From contig CM019230.1 in the NCBI GenBank assembly GCA_009741485.1, positions 9,820,074 through 9,884,073 on the forward strand: 64,000 bases of DNA. Direction: 5' to 3'. Shown here in pieces: positions 49,201 to 60,900 of this stretch (position 1 is its first letter; the number at the start of each line of letters is the position of its first letter). The position numbers and the translations under genes are program-made. The notes beneath the pieces are model-generated. The model ran no database searches, had not been told where the DNA came from, and worked only from the letters and a program-made list of their open reading frames with translations. The DNA comes from Malurus cyaneus samueli. Lineage: Eukaryota > Chordata > Aves > Passeriformes > Maluridae.

Positions 49201-52200
49201 AAACAGGCAAAAGCAACAAACCTACCAAAGCTAGATTTAAATGTTTAATTAAAGGTTTGAGCAGATGCAATTTTCTTGTTATTGCATGCACTAATCAGAG
49301 TTCCCATCACAGAGCTGAGCTAGAATCCCTCCTCTGCACCAGGAGCCCTGCCAGCACAGCACTGTTAGGTAGGACAGGCATTTCGTGCTCTTTGCTGACA
49401 TACAGCAGCACCAGCAGTCTAGGCCAGGCTTATCTATAAGGTTTAGTGGTATTTGAAGACACTCAGATATAGGAAAACACTGCAACACCAGTACCTACCC
49501 AACTTGTACAGTCCCAACATATGACAGCATATGTACACTTGACAGCATAAGCTGTAAAGTCAAATATAGTTTATTAGCCAAACTTGGATACAGCAGTTTT
49601 TTATTCATGCCTCCTCCTCTGCTAGAGGTGCTAGTGTATGTATGACCCAGCTTACAAAGGAATTCCATTCATTCGTTTATTCTTTGGAAGTGGATATAAC
49701 AAGCCCATAAATTACATATAGCTTCTAAAAGAGTTTGGTCTGAACCAAGAGGGAACACATTCAAATGGAAGCGATGACTTCATCAACTTAAAAAAATGGG
49801 ACTAATTACAAGAAACAATAAACAACGTTGTTCACATGAGACTGCTCAGGCCAGTGCAGGATGGGAACGCCCAAATCCAGAAGGGATCTCCCAGACAAAG
49901 ACTGCCTTCCTCCCACTCAGGTACTGGGAAAATCTGGTAAACTTTAACATTGAGATTTCTTCTAGTCCAAAGAAAATCAGGTCAAGGCTTCATTTGCATG
50001 GTGATTATTCTTGTAGACAGAAGTCTTCATTAACATTGCATATCTGCACCCCTTGGGCCCCAGAGGCTGGACAACAGCTGTACCAAGGAAGAGGCTGGCA
50101 TCTAGTCTGGCTTGTACTAGCACTGCATCAAGAGGTCTTTAGCAGTCTAGAAGAGAAGACATATGTACAACTGGCAGCAAGAGATCAACATGTACTCATA
50201 TCAGTTTCCAAATGCACATCAGTGCAAGAAAGAGGAGAGTCAGAGTGGGGTCTCCACCACCCTCTCCCACCAGTCATTTATGCGGGTGCAGACAAATCTG
50301 AGCAGAAGACACCCACTTTCCTTGTTTTGATGTGTTTTGAATGGTTTCTGACAATAACCTGGAACATGGTTCTATAAACAGAGAAACAGTTCATGGAAAG
50401 TGCCTGATTTTAGAAGCAAAAGGTAAGAGCAGGAACTGGGCTTCTGGGACACAAGGGAAGTCATGAAACCTGGATCATGTTCCTGCCCTTTTTATTACCT
50501 TTCAGAAGAATCTTGAGCAGATGCTTTAACCTCTGTATCCCATGAACTGGGTACTAATGATGAGGTCACAGCCTGGAGGTGCTCAGAAACTATAAGGGCA
50601 AAAAGCCTGGAAGCAGGGGAGAGCTTTTCTCATACCTCCACCTCAACAACATATCATAAAGCAGTCATTCACACTTATTCTTCAGAGACTTCTCTGGCAT
50701 CATTTGCAAGTCACTGCCCTCGCCCTTCCTGCACAGACCCCAGCAAGGGCTACCAGCAGGCATCTTTGCAAGGTGCTCCTACATCTTGCTGAGGCTGAGA
50801 GCTTTGCAAGGCATAGCCTGGCCATGGAGATAAAATGACTAGCAGTAGGGGAAATGCCACCAGACAAAATACTGCATATGTCAAGGTATTAGAAATCCCA
50901 GCAGAAAAAAAGTCCTCATGTTTTAATAGAGAAGGTCAGACAAAAGTTATGTTTGTGTTTTTAAGCATAATTTGATTATAAATATAGTCAGCTGAGGCTC
51001 AGGACATGAGGAGCTCTAGATTGCATTGGGATGTGTCATTTCTGACCCAGGCAGGTGATGCTTTCATAAACCTGGCCCCTCTCTCACCAGCTGTGGTAGG
51101 AGTGCAGCGGGAGCAGGTGGAGGATGAAAGAGCTTCCAGGAGAGCCAAGGGGCACAAAGCAATTACAAAGCTATGTGTGTTTGCCTCTATTATCTGTTTC
51201 ACTCCAGTAGCTAAACAAACTTGTAATCTACCGTTAAGCTGCACCCATGCCAGAAAAGGGGGAAGAGCTGCCAGCTCAAGCCGTTCCATGAGGTCATGAT
51301 GCAGCCAATACATCTTTGATGTGCGTTGTGATACGTCTACTCCCTGCAGCTCACAAACCTGTTTTGTCTGTTCAACAGCTCTGGAAAAGATTTTCACAAG
51401 TATTTAGAGGAATTTATGGCCACATGCACCTTCAAAGTGAGCTCTCTGCCTTCAGATGTGGGGCAGGTAGTTGTGTTCTGCAGGGAGTTGTATTCTGACG
51501 GTACATTGTGGAGTTTGTGCTCATCAGTCAAAAGGATTTATGCTCTTAAAGCTCTTGGGTGCATATAAATCTTCTACAGGGTAAGCTCTGATCTTCTGGT
51601 GAGATCCATGTTGAGGAGTCAAAGACAGTAGAACTTTCCATCATGTGGATGGCCTTCCATTATCTCAAAACTGGTGTTAAGAAGCAGATTCATTTGATAG
51701 GAACCATAAACAACCTGAATTGCTATTAAGCCTGTAATGTCAGGAAATAGTATTTAAGGGATTTCTAAGAAATGTTTTACTTATTATAGCAAAAGTACTA
51801 ATAGCCATATCATGAGTGATCTGTCTTTTGCTTTCATTTCACCACCCATTATCACTTAAACCTTTTCCTAGGAAGAATGCAGTAGTTCCAACAGAAGGAT
51901 TATTTACCCAGAGGTGGAGAGATTAGATGGAGGGATAGGCATTGGATGTATAGAGGTGAAAGAGATTATTAATTTAACTGGTAACTTCTGGAAGACAGGG
52001 GTGGCTGGGCACTCTGCCCCTGTCTCTCCCATATCTTCCAGTAACAGGGATGCACAAAGCTCAGAAATGGAGATCCAAGCAGCTGGTCCCTGTGGTCAGC
52101 ACACACAGCAGTCTCCAGCCATCCAGCTGTGTGACAGTGCAGCTGTGAACTGGACAGCAAATGGCTCTGTCTTCTACCCACCTTACCCCTGTCAGCTACA

Positions 52201-53754
52201 GAGCTGTGAGGGCTGAAGGGAGCTGCCCTGTCCTAGAGGAGATCTGGTACAAAAGAATTCTTGCCGAAAAGAAACCTTTCTTTTCTGCTATTACTCCCTG
52301 TTGGCACTTGCTCCTATGTGGTGGCTAACAATTAGAAAGCAGAAGCTTGAGGAGAAGTCAGAAAAAAGAAAACTGACAGCGTCCTCAGTATGGGAAGAAG
52401 TTTCTTGCACTCACACAAGACTTAAAGTTCAATTACTTGCTCATTATTGAACAGAGATACACATCCTTAGTTTACTCTAACATTCCCAATGAGAATGAAA
52501 TTAATTCTTCTCTTGTTATCATGATAAGAATATTCTATAAAAAGTTAAATTTTTATTTAAACAGCAATACAGAAGATTTCAGAGTAGCCCAAAATCTTGA
52601 TTCACAGTAAATATTATTCGCAAACCAACAACTGAATCTCAATCCAGCAGCTCAGAGACTCAAGGAGATCAAATGTCCAGAGACATATGATTTGACATGG
52701 AGGTATCAGTAAAACCAGTGAAGCCACCACAGAGCCTGAGAGCACACTCAGGTGCTGAACGCCCTCTTGTTTGATTTCCACTAATACTGTGTAATTACAT
52801 TGCTAAAAGGCAACAATTCCCAATTGTTGGCAACTTGCAAAGTGCTTAAGGTGATGATATTGTTCTGCCTGGGTGGGCTGTGCCTGAAGGTAATATTTCA
52901 AAAGCAGCTGCTTTAAGTGTTAGTTACATGGTGCCGAGGGATTCCTTTGACAGATGTCATGTTTAATCTTATGCACGTATCAATAAAACTGGTACTGTAG
53001 GTGTAGGTTAATTGGCAACTGAACATCTGAGACAATCAGCATTTCCAGTAACAGACTCATCTTCCTGGTCAATCCCACTGCAGGCTCCCAACCTCTTTTT
53101 TCCAAGCCACTGTTCAAATATTTCTTCTCTGGAGAACACACTGCAGTCACCTCAGTATAACAGTTTGGCTTCTACTTGTACATGCACTTACCCCAAATAT
53201 ACGTTAACATGGAGCAGGGAAGTTATGGTAGTCAAGGTTTAAGTGTGTGCTGTTTCAATGTTTTTCAGCAGATGTTCTGAACACTTTGCAACCTGCTCTC
53301 ACAGGTTAGTGGTGGGTGACAGTCACAGGAAGGTTAATGGTGGGTGACAGAGGGAAAATCACTGCCCCAAGCATGCTGAGGACAGCCAGAGTCAGCCTGG
53401 TTATCCCAATGCTCTGCATATGGCAGTGCCATTTTCTACAAAAGCCTGTGCATTTGCATCTCCCTGACCACTCAGACACACACTGTGCTCAGAAATGTGA
53501 GGTGGAATTTGTTAGCCTATGTCCTGCCTAAAACAGCTTTCCCCAGGATAGCGCTGTGCTGTTTTAAGAAGGACTTTGGAGGCATGTGAAATTTTTTTAA
53601 TATAGCAGTTACAGGTATTTCTAAAACTCACTCTAATATCTGGACTTGGGAAAACAGTCCCTTTCTAACCGGTCACACATCAGCCTGCTGCCTTCACTCC
53701 TGGGAAGGGGTCTGGGATGAGCAGTGACAGGGACAGCCCAGGAAACACAAATAT
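46284..53754. other. unique non-coding DNA
   Basis: No gene, RNA or transposon recognised in 7.5 kb. Frames of 184 codons (46792-47346) and 193 codons (49796-50377) have no domain, transmembrane segment or repeat structure that I can see. Confidence 0.5.
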
Positions 53755-54020
53755 ACAGAATCATAAAGGCTAGAGAAGACCTCCAAGATCAAGTCCAACT
53801 TGTAACCAAACTGTGACAATCCCCACCTTGTAAACCAGACCAGAGCAGTGTATGCCACATCCAGTCATTTCTTGGACACTTCCAGGGATGGGGACTCCAC
53901 CACCTTCCCAGGCAGCCCACTGGAATGCTTAACAAACTTCCATTGAAGAAATTCTTCCTGATATCTGACCTGAACCTCCCCACAGCTTGTGGCTGCATCC
54001 TCTTGTTCTGTTGTGGAAAT
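53755..54020 (-). mobile_element. CR1 LINE 3' end fragment
   Basis: Reverse-orientation CR1. 'acagaatcataaaggctaga' is followed by 'gaagacctccaagatcaagt', 'ttggacacttccagggatgg', 'ccaccttcccaggcagccc' and 'ttcttcctgatatctgacc', then 'cctcttgttctgttgtgg'. It resembles the copy at 34573-34785 closely enough to be of the same subfamily. Confidence 0.9.
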
Positions 54021-55499
54021 CGTTCTCACATCTTCCATTTGGATGGACAATAAGAAAGGTCACTTTTTTTCTCACATACTCCTTAAAAATTAGGTTTAGC
54101 AATTCTTAAAGAACCAGTTCTAGAGCAGTACTGACTAATAAACCTACCAGAAAATCCTCTTATCAAGGAGATCAGCATGGCCTGAAAAAGCCCAGAGAAA
54201 AACAGCAGGAATGCTAATGGCAGTGCATTGGCAGAGCCCTATGTGAGAGGCTAGCACGAAACTAACCGTATTTTTTTTTCAGCTGAGACTGCTTCTAATT
54301 TAGGTGAGTAGCAAAATTTAAGCTTAAAAATACACTTTATAGGGTTATTCTTCTTGTTTCACTTGGAGCATGGGGCACTCACTCCATGGCAGGGAAGCAT
54401 CTGGGCAGAAGAAGAGGCGCTAGTAGATGTGTGCTTGGATGGGATTCATCTCTGGACGAGTCACCTGATAAACCCAATCCCTAACTTAGCATGAGAGACA
54501 GATTTAACACTCCCAAATGAAATGTTAATGCAGAAACAATCCCCTATAACATCCGCACCATAAATAATTTACTTTCTTTCCAAGCGCTGAGGAAGATTAA
54601 TGAACAGTTTTTTGAAAAGAAAATCAAGTTAAAACATTTGCAGGCTCTGGTGTCATCGCAATAACAGGCAGCATGTATAAACACTGCAGGGACTGTATCC
54701 ATTTAGGACCGGCTGGGAGACCACACAGTGCATGAGAGGCAGCGATGAGCAGACCTTCCCTTTCTATTCAGGGGCCACTTCGAGTTTCCATTTGGAGCTG
54801 GGAGAGGCAGGGGATTCACTGGCCTGGTTCAAGGTACCAATTATTTGTTATTATGAACTTTCCAAAATGAAGAGATTAAAATATGTCCAAAGGGCTTCTC
54901 TGACAAATGGTAAATGTCACTCACAAGATTTATAGCACTTCTGTTCCCCCTCCAAAAGCTTTTAGTTCAGTGGCAGAGGTTAAGGAGGACTTGTCCACTG
55001 GCTGCCAGCTTTATAGTTTTAGCACTGGCCAGAGAGCAATCCAAAGTTTCAATAATGAGTAATGGCACTTTCAGCTAACCATGATCATTTGTCCTACATC
55101 CATTATTGTCCTAAGAGACTAATCTCGCTGATGTAGATAGTGCTGGCAGCTTGTGTGTCAGCATTTACAACCTCTGAAGCTGCTGGGCTGCACTGGCAGC
55201 AGCTCTGCTCCCCAGAAGAGGGAAGAGTGGGGACAGAGCCCAGGTATGTCCCACTGACACGGCTGTTCTGGAGACCTTGGAAGAGATGGCCTTCCTTAAA
55301 TATTGTGCTCTACAAAGCATTACTTTGAGAGCATTTCTGCGACGTCTTAGAGATCACTATGATATGGTGCAGTAGAGGGGTTGCACACTCCTGTGTTGCT
55401 GCAATGCCTCAAAATAGATTTATCTCCACTTTCCCTTCTTTCTGCCACATCACATTGATCCCTCTCCTGGCTCTTCTCCCCTCCATTGCGAGAACAAAA
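54021..55499. other. unique non-coding DNA before the satellite block
   Basis: No gene or repeat recognised up to the degenerate edge of array A. Confidence 0.5.
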
Positions 55500-57068
55500 A
55501 GGATGAGATGAACTTTTACTAGGAGGCTTTTCACAACTAGCCAGCAATGTGCCTGATTGCAGGCAGGCGGGCGAGATGCAGCAAGAGAGAGAATTTACAA
55601 GCAGAATCACTCGGAGAAATGCTTTAGCTAAGTTACTCCAATGGTGTGCTGTACTAGTATTTCCAAAGCATGCAAGAAAGCTAGATCTCACCCTGGAAAG
55701 CAGCACTTTTGCTAAGAGCCTTTCCCCTTCTTCCTCGCACTTGACCGCTTGTAGGTGGGTGAGATGCAGCAAGAGAGAGTGTTTACAAGCAAAATCTCTT
55801 GGAGAAATGCTTTCTGTAAGGTGCTTCCACGGTATGCTGAGTTGAGCATTACAAAGCGTGCAAATGAGTGAGATCTCATCCTGGAAAGCCTCACTTTTGC
55901 TAGGAGCCTTTCCCCTTCTTCCTCCTGTGTGTGAGCGCTTGCAGGCAGTTGAGAAGCAGCAAGGTAGAGTGTTTAAAAACAAATACTCTCAGAGAAATGC
56001 TTTCTGTAAGGTGCTTTGACAGTATGCTGCGTTGCGCCTTACAAAGCGTGCAGAAGTGAGATCTTACCCTGGAAAGCAGAACTTTTGCCAAGAGCCTTTC
56101 CCCTTCTTCCTGGCACATGAACGCTTGCAGGTGGGTGAGATGCAGTAAGAGAGAGTGTTTAGAAACAAAATCTTTTGGAGAAATGCTTTCTGTAATGTGC
56201 TTCCACGGTGTTCTGTGTTGCAGCATACAATGCGTGCAAAGAAGCGAGATCTCGACCTGGAAAGCAGCACTTTTGCTAAGAGACTTTCCCCTTCTTCCCC
56301 GCATGTGACTGCTTGCAGGTGGGCGAGATGCAGCAAGATATAGTGTTTACAAACAAAATCTCTAGGAGAAATGCTTTCTGTAAGGTGTTTCCACGATATG
56401 CTGCGTTGCGCCTTACGAAGCGTGCAGAAGTGAGATCTTGCACTGGAAAGAAGCACTTTTGCTAAGAGCCTTTCCCTTTCTTCCCAGCGCATGACTGCTT
56501 GCAGGCAGGCGAGATGCCACAAAAGGTTGTTTACAAACAAAATCTCTTGAAGAAATGTTTTCTGTAAGCTGCTTCGATGGTATGCTGTGTTGCGCCTTTG
56601 AAAGCATGCAAAGAAGCCAGAAATTGCCCTGGAAATCAGCACTTTTGCACAGAGCCTTTTTCCTTCATCCCCAGATGTGACCGCTTGCATGGGGGCGAGA
56701 TGCAGCAAGAGAGAGTGTTCACAAGCAAAATCTCTCAGAGAAATGCTTTCTGTAAGGTGCTTCCAAGGTACGCTGCGTTGCACCTTACAAAGTGTGCAAT
56801 GATGCGAGATCTCGCACTAGAAAGCATCATATTTGCTAAAACCTTTCCCCTTCATCCTCACACGCGACCGCTTGCAGGCGGGAGAGATGTAGCAAGAGGG
56901 TGTTTATAAACAAAATCCCTCAGGGAAATGCTTTTTGTAAGGTGCTTCCACTGTATGCTGATTTATACCTTAACAAGCCTGCAGAAGCGAGATCTCACCC
57001 TGGAAAGCAGCACTTTTGCTAAGAGCATTTCCCCTTTGTCCCTGCGTGTGACCGTTTGCAGGCGGGCA
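55500..57068 (+). repeat. satellite array A (left arm), about 187-bp units x 8
   Basis: Using the marker GAGATGCAGCAAG, unit starts fall at 55573, 55761, 55951, 56137, 56325, 56511, 56697 and 56884, giving periods of 186-190 bp. Every unit keeps GAAATGCTTTCTGTAAGGTG, TTACAAAGCGTGC, GAGATCTC, CTGGAAAGCAGCACTTTTGC and CCTTTCCCCTTC. Before the first full unit, 55500-55560 holds a degenerate partial copy ('aacttttactaggaggcttt'). Units differ from each other at roughly 10-20 percent, and many differences are CpG to TpG or CpA. Several units carry a GCGAGATCTCGC palindrome. I do not recognise the family. Minus-strand open frames across it (up to 239 codons at 56064-56783) arise because some units are a multiple of three long. 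Confidence 0.96.
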
Positions 57069-57813
57069 TGATTTTTCCAGGATTTCCTGATTTTCAGCAC
57101 CATGTCCACATTTTCACTGGAATTTCACAATTTTAACCGAAATTTCCTGATTTTGAGCCCAACCTCGTGGTTTTCACTCAAATTTTATGATTTTCACCTG
57201 TATTTCCTTATATTGAGCCCTATCTGCTGGTTTTCACTGTAATTTCACTATTTTCATCATGATTTCCTTATTTTGAGAATAATCTCCCTGTTTTCACTGC
57301 AATTTTGTGGTTTTCACCAGGATTTCATGTTTTTGAGCTCCATATCTGTTTTCAGTGGAATTTCGTGATTTTTATTGGGATTTTCTGATTTTGACCCCAA
57401 TCTCAATTTTTTCAGCAGGATTTCCTCATTCTGAGCACAATCTTCCAGTTTTCACCTGATTTTCCTGATTTTCAGTGGGATTTCCTGATTTTGAGCGCCA
57501 TCTCCAGGTTTCCCATGATTTCCTCAACTTTGAGCAGGATTTCATGATTTTGAGTGCAATGTCCCAGTTTTAACAAGAAATTCACGATTTTCACCAGGGT
57601 TTCCTAATTTTGAGCACCATCTCCCTGTTTTTGCTGGGATTTCACGATTTTAACTGCAATTTCTTGATTTTGGCCCAATTTCATGTTTTTCACAATAATT
57701 TCCTGATTTTTGGCAAGATTTACTGATTTTGAACCCAATCTCAACATTTTCACCAGGATTTCGTGATTTTGAGAGCCATCTCCTAGTTTTCACCAGAATT
57801 CCATGATTTTCAC
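56258..57813 (+). repeat. left arm of the large inverted repeat
   Basis: This arm pairs as reverse complement with 62468-64000. It contains array A units 4 (end) to 8, the A/B junction and about 745 bp of array B. By eye, unit-by-unit identity is roughly 95 percent or more in A and lower in parts of B. The outer end is set only by the window edge, so the true arm may be longer. Arms of about 1.55 kb enclose a spacer of about 4.65 kb. Confidence 0.93.
57069..57813 (-). repeat. satellite array B (left arm), 60-bp units, about 12 copies
   Basis: A tandem repeat of 60 bp read here as the reverse strand (TTTTCAC, AATTTC, GATTTTGAG motifs on +). It begins abruptly after GCAGGCGGGC at the end of array A. 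Each unit has three 20-bp thirds, and the first two are clearly related to each other (GAAATCCCAGTGAAAAT and GAAATTCCAGTGAAAAC on the minus strand). The third (about GAGATGGCGCTCAAAATCAG) is more distant. The array ends abruptly at 57813 where a non-satellite spacer starts. Confidence 0.95.
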
Positions 57814-57939
57814 TGACATATATATTGCTCGTCGGATGTAATCGGCAATGTCTGCAAGACGCATACGGCGTCAAAGGATGGAGCGAAAGGCGCAAGTAGT
57901 GATCGGGTTCGTCGACACTGGTTATGGACTCTAAGACAA
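57814..57939. other. non-satellite CpG-dense spacer at the orientation switch
   Basis: 126 bp that fit neither array, lying exactly where array B changes orientation. I count 11 CpG in about 126 bp, with an observed/expected ratio above 1 by rough count. This is far more than in the flanking arrays or the unique DNA of the window. Its right edge is gradual (57940-57990 is a degenerate B unit). It could be filler DNA at an inversion breakpoint, a captured fragment, or poor-quality or adapter-derived sequence. I do not recognise it. Confidence 0.75.
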
Positions 57940-60900
57940 GGAATCACTATGAAACAACACAAAATTCGAGTGAAAAGAGGAGGTTCGCGTTCAAAATCAG
58001 GAAATCCTGTGAAAATCGTGAAATTCCGGTGAAAACTGGGAATGGCACTGAAGAAAAGGATATCCATTGAAAATCACAAAATTCAGTGAAAGTGGGAGAT
58101 CTAGTTCAAATCTGGAAATCCCAGTGAAAATCAGGAAATTCCGTTTAAAACTGAGGGGTTGGGGCTCCAAATCAGGAAATCCTGGTGAAAATCACGTAAT
58201 TCCAGTGAAACCTGGGTGATGGAGCTCAAAATCTGGAAACCTGGTGAAAATCATGAAATGCCAGTGAAAACTGGGAGATGATAGTAAAAATAGGAAATCC
58301 TGGTGAAATTATGTGAAATGCCGGTTAAAACTGGCAGATTGCCTCAAAACAGGAAATCCATTGAAAGGCATGATATCCCATGAAAACGGGGATGTTGTGC
58401 CTAATCCTGAAATCCCGGTGAAAATCGCGAAATCCTGGTGGATACCTGGAGGTTGGGCTCAAAATCAGGAAATTCCACTCAAAACCGGCAGACTGGGCTC
58501 AGAGGCGGGAAATCCCAGTTAAAATCGCGAAATTCTTGTGAAAACTGGCAAATGGCATTCAAAATCAGGAAATGCCAGTAAAAATCGCAGAATTCGTTTA
58601 AACTGCTAGTTGAGTTCAAAATGAGGAAATCCTGTGAAATAATGAAATTCCAGGGAAAACAGGGAGATCGGGCTCAATGGAAATCCTGGTGAACATCAGA
58701 GAATTCAGGTGAAAACCTGGAGCTGGTGCTCAAAATCATGAAATCCCCATCAAAATCAAGTAATTACACTAAATCTGACAATCAGGTTCAAAATCAGGAA
58801 ATCCGTGAAATCATGGAATTCGGTGAAAACTGGGAAAGGCACTCAAAGAAGAAACCACATGGAAAATCACAAAGTTCCAGAGAAAAGCGGGAGATCATGC
58901 TCAAAATCAATGGAAATCGCTGGATGAAAACACGTAATTGCAGAGGAAACCTGGGTGATGGAGCTCGAAATCAGGAAAATTTGGTGAAAATCTTGAAAAT
59001 CTGGTGGAAAGAGGGAGATGGTGCTCAGAATCAGGAAATCCCAGTGAAAACCGGCAGATTGGGTTAAAAGCAGGAAATCCCATAGAAATTAGTGAATTCT
59101 TGTGAAACTGGCAGATACAATCAAAATCAGGAAATCCTGGTGAAATGGCAGAATTCCATTGAAACAGGACGTTGAGCTCAAAATGAGGAAATCCCTGTGA
59201 AAATTACGAAATTCCAGTTAATACCAGGAATGGCGTCTCAAATCAGGAAATCCCGTGAAATGATAAAATTCCAGTGAAAACCAGGAAATGGCGCTCAAAA
59301 TCAGGGAATCCCAGTGAAAAGCAAGAAATTCCAGTGAAAACAGGGAGATGGCACTCAAAATCAGGAAACACTAGTGAAAATTCGAGAAATTATATTCAAA
59401 ACAGAGAGGTTGAGCTGAAATCAGGAAATCCTGGTGAAAATAAAAAATTCCGTTGAAAACTGGAAGGTGGCCCTCAAAATCAGGAAATCCAGGTGAAAAT
59501 TGCAAAATTGCAGTGAAACCAGGAGATGGCTCTAAAATCAGGAAATCCCTGTGAAACATGAAATTCCGGTGAAAGCTGGGAAATGGTGCTCAAATAAAGA
59601 ATTTGCAGTAAAAAACTCAAAATTCCAGTGAAAATAAGGAGATGGTGCTCAAAATCTCGAAATCCCAGTGGAAACATGGACATTGGTTCAAAATCAGGAA
59701 ATCCCGGTGTAAATCGAGACATTCGAGGGAAAACCCAGAGGTGGTGCTTAAAATCAGGAAATTCCAGTGAAATTGGTGAAATTCCATGAAACCATTAGAT
59801 GGCACTCAAATTCAGAAAATCTCAGTGAAAATTGCGAAAATCCATTGAAAACGGAGAGGTGCTCAAAATCATGAAATAAGGGTAAAAATGGTGAATTCCA
59901 GTGAATTCCAGTGCAAAGCACAGGTTGCACTCAAATCTGGAAATCCCTTGTAAACCATGAATTCCGATGAGATCCAGGTGGTGGCACTCAAAATCAGGAA
60001 ATCCCAGTGAAAATAGCGAAATTCCAGTGAAAATAGAGAGATTGAGCTCAAAAAAGGAAATCCCGGTGGAAATTGTTAAATTCTAGAGAACAGAGGTGGA
60101 TGGTTCTCAAAATCAGGAAATCGTGGTGAAAATAGCAAAATTCGGGTTGAAAACCAGGAGGTTGTACTCAAAATCAGGAAATCCAGGTGAAAATTGAGAA
60201 ATTGAGGGGAAGACCTGGCGATAGTTCTCAAAATCAGGATATCCCAATGAAAACGTGGAGATTGGGCTCAAAGTCAGGAAATCCGATGAAAATCAAGAAA
60301 ATTCCAGTGAAAACATAAGATCATGCCAAAAGCAGGATATGCCATTGAAAGTTGCAAAATTCCGATGAAAACCTGGAGATGGCCCTCAAAATAGAAAATC
60401 CTGGTGAAATTCGTGAAATTCTGGTTAACAAGAGATGGTGGTCAAATCAGAAATACTGATGAAATTGAAATTCTCATGAAAATGGGAGGTCATGTTTGAA
60501 AACTTGGAGACGGTTTAAAAACCGGAAACCCTGGTGAAAATAATGAAATTCTGGTGAAAACGGGAATGGTGTCCAAACCAGGAAGTCCTGGTGTAAATCA
60601 TAAAATTCTGGTGAAAACCTGGAGATGGTGCTCAAAATCAGGAAGTCCTGGTGGAAAAGTGATATTCTGGTGAAAACTCGGAGAGGGTGCTCAAAATGAG
60701 GAAATTCAAGTGAAAATTCAATCCAGGTGAAACCAAGAAGTCAGCTCAAAACCAGGACTTGGTGAAAATCGTGAAATTGCAGTGAAAATTGAGTGGTCGC
60801 ACTCAAAATCATGAAATTCTGGTGAAAACCCAGAGATGGCACTCAAAATCAGAAAATGTAAAAATTTCGAAATGCCAGTGAAAACTGGCAGATGGTGTTC

